From: Phycisphaerae bacterium
GTDB lineage: Bacteria; Planctomycetota; Phycisphaerae; Sedimentisphaerales; Anaerohalosphaeraceae
DNA: 10,048 nucleotides
NCBI GenBank assembly: GCA_021736615.1
Contig: JAIPFN010000216.1
Coordinates: 1-10,048 of the forward strand
Direction: 5' to 3'
The notes beneath the pieces were generated by a model. It worked only from the letters and a program-made list of their open reading frames with translations. It was not told the origin of the DNA and searched no databases. Below, piece by piece: positions 8,002 to 10,048 of the stretch. The translations under genes and the position numbers were made by a program. Positions within the stretch are counted from its first letter, which is position 1. Each line of letters opens with the position of its first letter.

Positions 8002-8677
8002 CTCGTACTCCGTTATTTTCTATTTGCCCTTTCACTCCGAAAACCGTGAAAGCTACAATATGATCAATGGCACTTGAAACTTTAAAAACCGAAGTGAACT
8101 CCCCCTCCGGTTGATTCGAAAGTATACCCTGAATATGCATCGTGTGAAGCAATTGACCCACCAATGAGAAAATCGCCCACATAACCTGCTTTTCATCCAG
8201 ATCAGGGCAAATCTTTATCATTGCCTGCCGTAAAACAGCCGACATAGGCAGAATCATCTCATCAAATACCATATTCGCCACAAGCTGAGGATAAAGCATT
8301 TCACGCATCATCAGCTTCATGACGTTTCGCCCGGATGCATCTCCAATGAGGGGAGCAAGAAAAGCCTTGGAAAAGTTATGCAGCAGCCCTTCCAGCGAAA
8401 CTTCTTCGGGCTGCTGAGCCATGTAATCATTGATGCTGTTGATCCTGAAATCTCGAATAGCATTAAGTCGGCGTTTGCAAACCTGCTTATAAAGATTGTC
8501 CTTGCCGCCAAAATAATAATTGATAGACGCTACATTGCACCCGGCACTTCTGGTAATGTCCCGGGAACTCGTTCCCGAAAAACCATTCTCAGAAAACAAA
8601 ACCTCGGCAGCATCCAAAATACGCGTAGCAGTATCATCGGAACTCTTTTTAATATCTTGACTCGTAAAATGGCTCAA
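7991..8677 (-). CDS. TetR/AcrR-family transcriptional regulator of the efflux operon
   Basis: This is a one-component DNA-binding repressor of 228 residues from the preferred start. The N-terminal TetR helix-turn-helix domain is clear at about residues 15-65: TRILDAAEVLFSENGFSG, then SSRDITRSAGCNVASINYYFGGKDNLY. The C-terminal ligand and dimer region (about 95-220) contains REMLYPQLV (125-133), which resembles the CerR/CecR (YbiH) subgroup with a DUF1956-like domain; that subgroup call is tentative. The frame is open further, to a TTG at 8704. I prefer the TTG at 8677-8675 because GGAG sits 5 nt upstream and because transcription predicted from 8712 would leave the upstream TTG almost no leader. 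As first gene of its own operon it probably represses itself and the pump until a substrate binds. Its 3' end overlaps the outer-membrane gene by 11 bp. Confidence 0.9.
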   Translation of the reverse strand: MSHFTSQDIKKSSDDTATRILDAAEVLFSENGFSGTSSRDITRSAGCNVASINYYFGGKDNLYKQVCKRRLNAIRDFRINSINDYMAQQPEEVSLEGLLHNFSKAFLAPLIGDASGRNVMKLMMREMLYPQLVANMVFDEMILPMSAVLRQAMIKICPDLDEKQVMWAIFSLVGQLLHTMHIQGILSNQPEGEFTSVFKVSSAIDHIVAFTVFGVKGQIENNGVRDDV

Positions 8678-8708
8678 AGCAACTCCAATCAGTAAATAAA
8701 ACAACCAC

Positions 8709-8747
8709 TTTAAACAAAAGTATAAAACAATCGTTTAAACAAGTCAA
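8709..8747 (-). promoter_or_regulatory. Efflux operon promoter with overlapping repressor-like repeats
   Basis: On the minus strand, TTGACT (8747-8742) and TATACT (8724-8719) are separated by exactly 17 bp, a near-consensus sigma70 promoter. The start point would be near 8712, about 35 nt before the regulator's start codon. The spacer carries an inverted repeat (AAAC-AATC-GTTT on the plus strand, 8725-8736) and the perfect 8-bp palindrome GTTTAAAC (8733-8740). The minus-strand hexamer TTGTTT occurs three times (8742-8737, 8730-8725, 8717-8712), 12 and 13 bp apart. Binding of the TetR-type protein here would block RNA polymerase, so autorepression is likely. The promoter is well supported; the exact operator is inference. 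Confidence 0.7.
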
Positions 8748-8807
8748 TAAGAAACCTTGCGGAATTGAAAAAAACATCAGACATTCAGGACGCTTTAAGT
8801 TGCACGA

Positions 8808-8854
8808 TTGAAAAAGCGGTGTAAAAACGGTGTAGTAAAGGTGTAGTTTTTCAA
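8808..8854. repeat. Three GGTGTA direct repeats at 11-bp pitch within an 8-bp inverted repeat
   Basis: GGTGTA occurs at 8818, 8829 and 8840, spaced exactly 11 bp, so all copies face nearly the same side of the helix. The trio is enclosed by TTGAAAAA (8808-8815) and TTTTTCAA (8847-8854), exact reverse complements. It lies between the stop of the DUF1571-like gene and the efflux promoter, about 60 bp upstream of the -35. The 11-bp spacing recalls OmpR/PhoB-type response-regulator sites. The outer arms could also form a weak AT-rich hairpin ending the upstream transcript. Confidence 0.6.
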
Positions 8855-8891
8855 GGACATTACTGCAAACCACCCCGGAATCTACTCAAAA

Positions 8892-9746
8892 CTACAGATT
8901 GTTCGCCTTTTTCGTGAAATCTTCGGCTTTCAGACCAACATTGAATTTCAAACTCGTGTACGAGTACTTGCTGATCAAATTGCCCTCCCCGTCAAGACTT
9001 GTCACCGCAACCGGCAAACGGTATTCCATATCCACAACCAGCATCAACCTGCGGGTCGGCGAAATCTTATTGTTCGGCATAACCGTCTCAAGAACAATAC
9101 ACGGACGCTTATCAATCTCCTCAGTGCCGATATATTTCGCACTAAACCCATCATCCTTAACATTGCCTTTGTACAGCCCGGTAACCCTGTTAAGCAGGTT
9201 TCGTATTCCGAACTGATCGCAGGTACGGAGGCTTGTCTTAAGGACATCCTTACCCCTGGGATCGCGCTCGACAGACCTTATCCACGCCAGCAAACCCCTG
9301 GGATGAACGACCATCTTATTATTGTTTTGGCCCTTAACATAGAGCATACGGTCGGCTTTGCCGGGGTTTTTCTTCCAGGCCATGAAAATAGAAAACGGAT
9401 CGTTACGGAATTTAAAAGCGATAACCTGCGGCTTTAAAAGCTTATCCTTGACCCTTTCCTGCTTGGTGAATATCCCGGTATAATCGTCAATGCTGGAATC
9501 ATAATTGGCCTTCATAACCTCAAGCAGTTTGCCGTAATCGTTAACGGCAAACTCAAGGAAATCTTCGTCGGAAATCTCGCTCTTGTCAGCCGAGAAAAAC
9601 TCCTTTATCGGGTCCAGCAACCGCTTTTTGATTTCTGATTCTTCGTTTTCAGCATCCGCGGCAAAAGCAAAGTTCATCGCCAACAGCATGGACGCCAAAA
9701 CCACCAATACACATCTATAACGATTAAGATATTTAACGCAACTCAT
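8892..9746 (-). CDS. Secreted DUF1571-like protein of unknown function
   Basis: This 284-residue protein has a Sec signal peptide: basic residues around R9-R11, a hydrophobic core (about 13-27) and an AFA cleavage site after residue 29. The mature part is acidic and helical at first (about 32-80). It then has alternating beta-like strands with the block IAFKFRNDPFSIFMAWKK (109-126), LYVKGQNNNKMVVHPRGL (135-152) and a C-terminal part ending in YSYTSLKFNVGLKAEDF (261-277). This arrangement matches my recollection of DUF1571, a family found mainly in planctomycetes. Its strand pattern vaguely recalls LolA/RseB-type envelope proteins that bind lipid or peptide, which is only an inference. The start is ATG at 9746, with AAAGGG about 8 nt upstream. 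It is 215 bp from the efflux regulator start, and nothing links it functionally to the pump. No clear terminator follows. Confidence 0.75.
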   Translation of the reverse strand: MSCVKYLNRYRCVLVVLASMLLAMNFAFAADAENEESEIKKRLLDPIKEFFSADKSEISDEDFLEFAVNDYGKLLEVMKANYDSSIDDYTGIFTKQERVKDKLLKPQVIAFKFRNDPFSIFMAWKKNPGKADRMLYVKGQNNNKMVVHPRGLLAWIRSVERDPRGKDVLKTSLRTCDQFGIRNLLNRVTGLYKGNVKDDGFSAKYIGTEEIDKRPCIVLETVMPNNKISPTRRLMLVVDMEYRLPVAVTSLDGEGNLISKYSYTSLKFNVGLKAEDFTKKANNL

Positions 9747-9827
9747 AATCGTACCCTTTCAAATGTTATCTCATCCAAAAATAATACACGAAAACCTCCG
9801 CACCACCTCAAATATATGTATCGGTTA

Positions 9828-9856
9828 TTTATACTCAAAGCAAGCATAATTGTTTA
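9828..9856 (-). promoter_or_regulatory. Possible promoter of the DUF1571-like gene
   Basis: On the minus strand, TAAACA (9856-9851) is followed after 17 bp by TATAAA (9833-9828). The -35 matches only four of six consensus positions, and the region is AT-rich, so a chance match is possible. The leader would be about 75 nt. If the plus-strand neighbour is a mobile element, its left end may lie within or beside this promoter. Confidence 0.35.
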
Positions 9857-9922
9857 ATTTAAACTGGAACGGCGAGATGTGAGCCTTGGCAGTATAGAGA
9901 ATTTCCGCAGATAAACTATGTA

Positions 9923-10005
9923 ACCGGAGCCTCCGGTATTGGTTATAATATACGGGATCGTGGGTACGTCCCAAAATTTAATTTACGTGGTCGTCGAAAC
10001 GCCAC
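9923..10005 (+). ncRNA. Structured non-coding leader; candidate bridge-RNA region of an IS110-type element
   Basis: Three potential hairpins follow each other before the plus-strand gene. The first is the 15-bp palindrome with arms ACCGGAG and CTCCGGT (9923-9937). The second has stem GGGA-CG/CG-TCCC with a bulged T and loop TGGGTA (9954-9972). The third has stem GTGG-CGT/ACG-CCAC with a bulged T and a CGAA tetraloop (9987-10005). IS110-group elements are known to encode a structured bridge RNA in the non-coding end upstream of the recombinase gene, which matches this position. A TATAAT box (9944-9949) could instead start the downstream mRNA here, in which case the first palindrome would be an operator. 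The 5' limit, possibly near 9860, cannot be set. The structure is visible, but the RNA identity is a hypothesis. Confidence 0.3.
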
Positions 10006-10019
10006 AATAACCCTTTTAC

Positions 10020-10030
10020 AGGAGGCTCCT
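10020..10030 (+). promoter_or_regulatory. Strong, palindromic ribosome-binding site with complementary upstream segment
   Basis: AGGAGG (10020-10025) lies 6 nt before the ATG at 10032, an ideal Shine-Dalgarno sequence. It is embedded in the 11-bp palindrome AGGAGGCTCCT. Its GGAGGCTCC (10021-10029) is the exact reverse complement of GGAGCCTCC at 9926-9934 in the upstream hairpin. A transcript covering both could hide the site by pairing them. Confidence 0.7.
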
Positions 10031-10031
10031 A

Positions 10032-10048
10032 ATGGACAAGTATATTGG
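10032..10048 (+). CDS. Start of a plus-strand gene, MDKYIG..., possibly an IS110-family transposase
   Basis: Only 17 bases are visible: ATG plus codons for D, K, Y, I and the first two bases of a glycine codon. The strong ribosome-binding site makes this a real start. MDKYIG fits the first strand of RNase H-like folds. It occurs in IS110-type transposases (typically ...YIGxDxHK) and also in ROK-type sugar kinases (...YIGIDxGGT). The long structured region before it and the opposite orientation to all neighbours favour the transposase. Six residues cannot settle it. Confidence 0.55.

Noticed and set aside
8678..8704. Longer TetR start at TTG 8704
   Set aside because: There is no spaced Shine-Dalgarno sequence, and it lies only about 8 nt after the predicted transcription start. 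The TTG at 8677 has GGAG at 5 nt and leaves a normal TetR N-terminus.
8649..8873. 74-residue minus-strand open frame upstream of the TetR gene
   Set aside because: It covers the promoter and operator region and overlaps the regulator start in another frame. It has no domain and no good ribosome-binding site.

Overview
The window looks like a chromosomal segment of a Gram-negative-type bacterium with an outer membrane. A DUF1571-like secreted protein (a family I associate mainly with Planctomycetota), moderate GC content and frequent TTG/GTG starts make a planctomycete, perhaps a Phycisphaerae/Sedimentisphaerales relative, the best guess. That assignment is inference; no rRNA or other marker gene is present. 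All complete genes lie on the minus strand.

From left to right: the N-terminal third of a MATE-family multidrug exporter runs off the left edge (1-493). A 418-bp non-coding stretch (494-911) holds two copies of a hairpin-plus-heptamer repeat and two other inverted repeats. Ribonuclease D (912-2063) has its own sigma70-like promoter just outside the preceding gene. A compact four-gene operon follows (transcribed 8677 to 2134): TetR-type regulator, outer-membrane factor lipoprotein, periplasmic adaptor and RND inner-membrane pump. Together these would form a complete tripartite efflux machine. Every junction in the operon overlaps (11, 8 and 4 bp), so its subunits are probably translationally coupled. 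Its promoter (-35 TTGACT, 17-bp spacer, -10 TATACT) is overlaid by an imperfect inverted repeat and three TTGTTT direct repeats, the expected layout for autorepression by the TetR-type protein. Further upstream is a 47-bp element with three GGTGTA repeats exactly 11 bp apart inside an 8-bp inverted repeat.

Beyond that lies a secreted DUF1571-like protein (8892-9746). The last ~285 bp is non-coding and rich in potential RNA structure. It ends in a strong ribosome-binding site and the first six codons (MDKYIG) of a plus-strand gene. That N-terminus, preceded by a structured non-coding region, resembles the left end of an IS110-type element, where a bridge RNA would be encoded. The right edge cuts off the evidence, so this stays a hypothesis, but it is the most interesting lead in the window. 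A 9-nt segment of the upstream hairpin is perfectly complementary to the ribosome-binding site. The core of the window is otherwise a well-formed but fairly ordinary multidrug-efflux locus.
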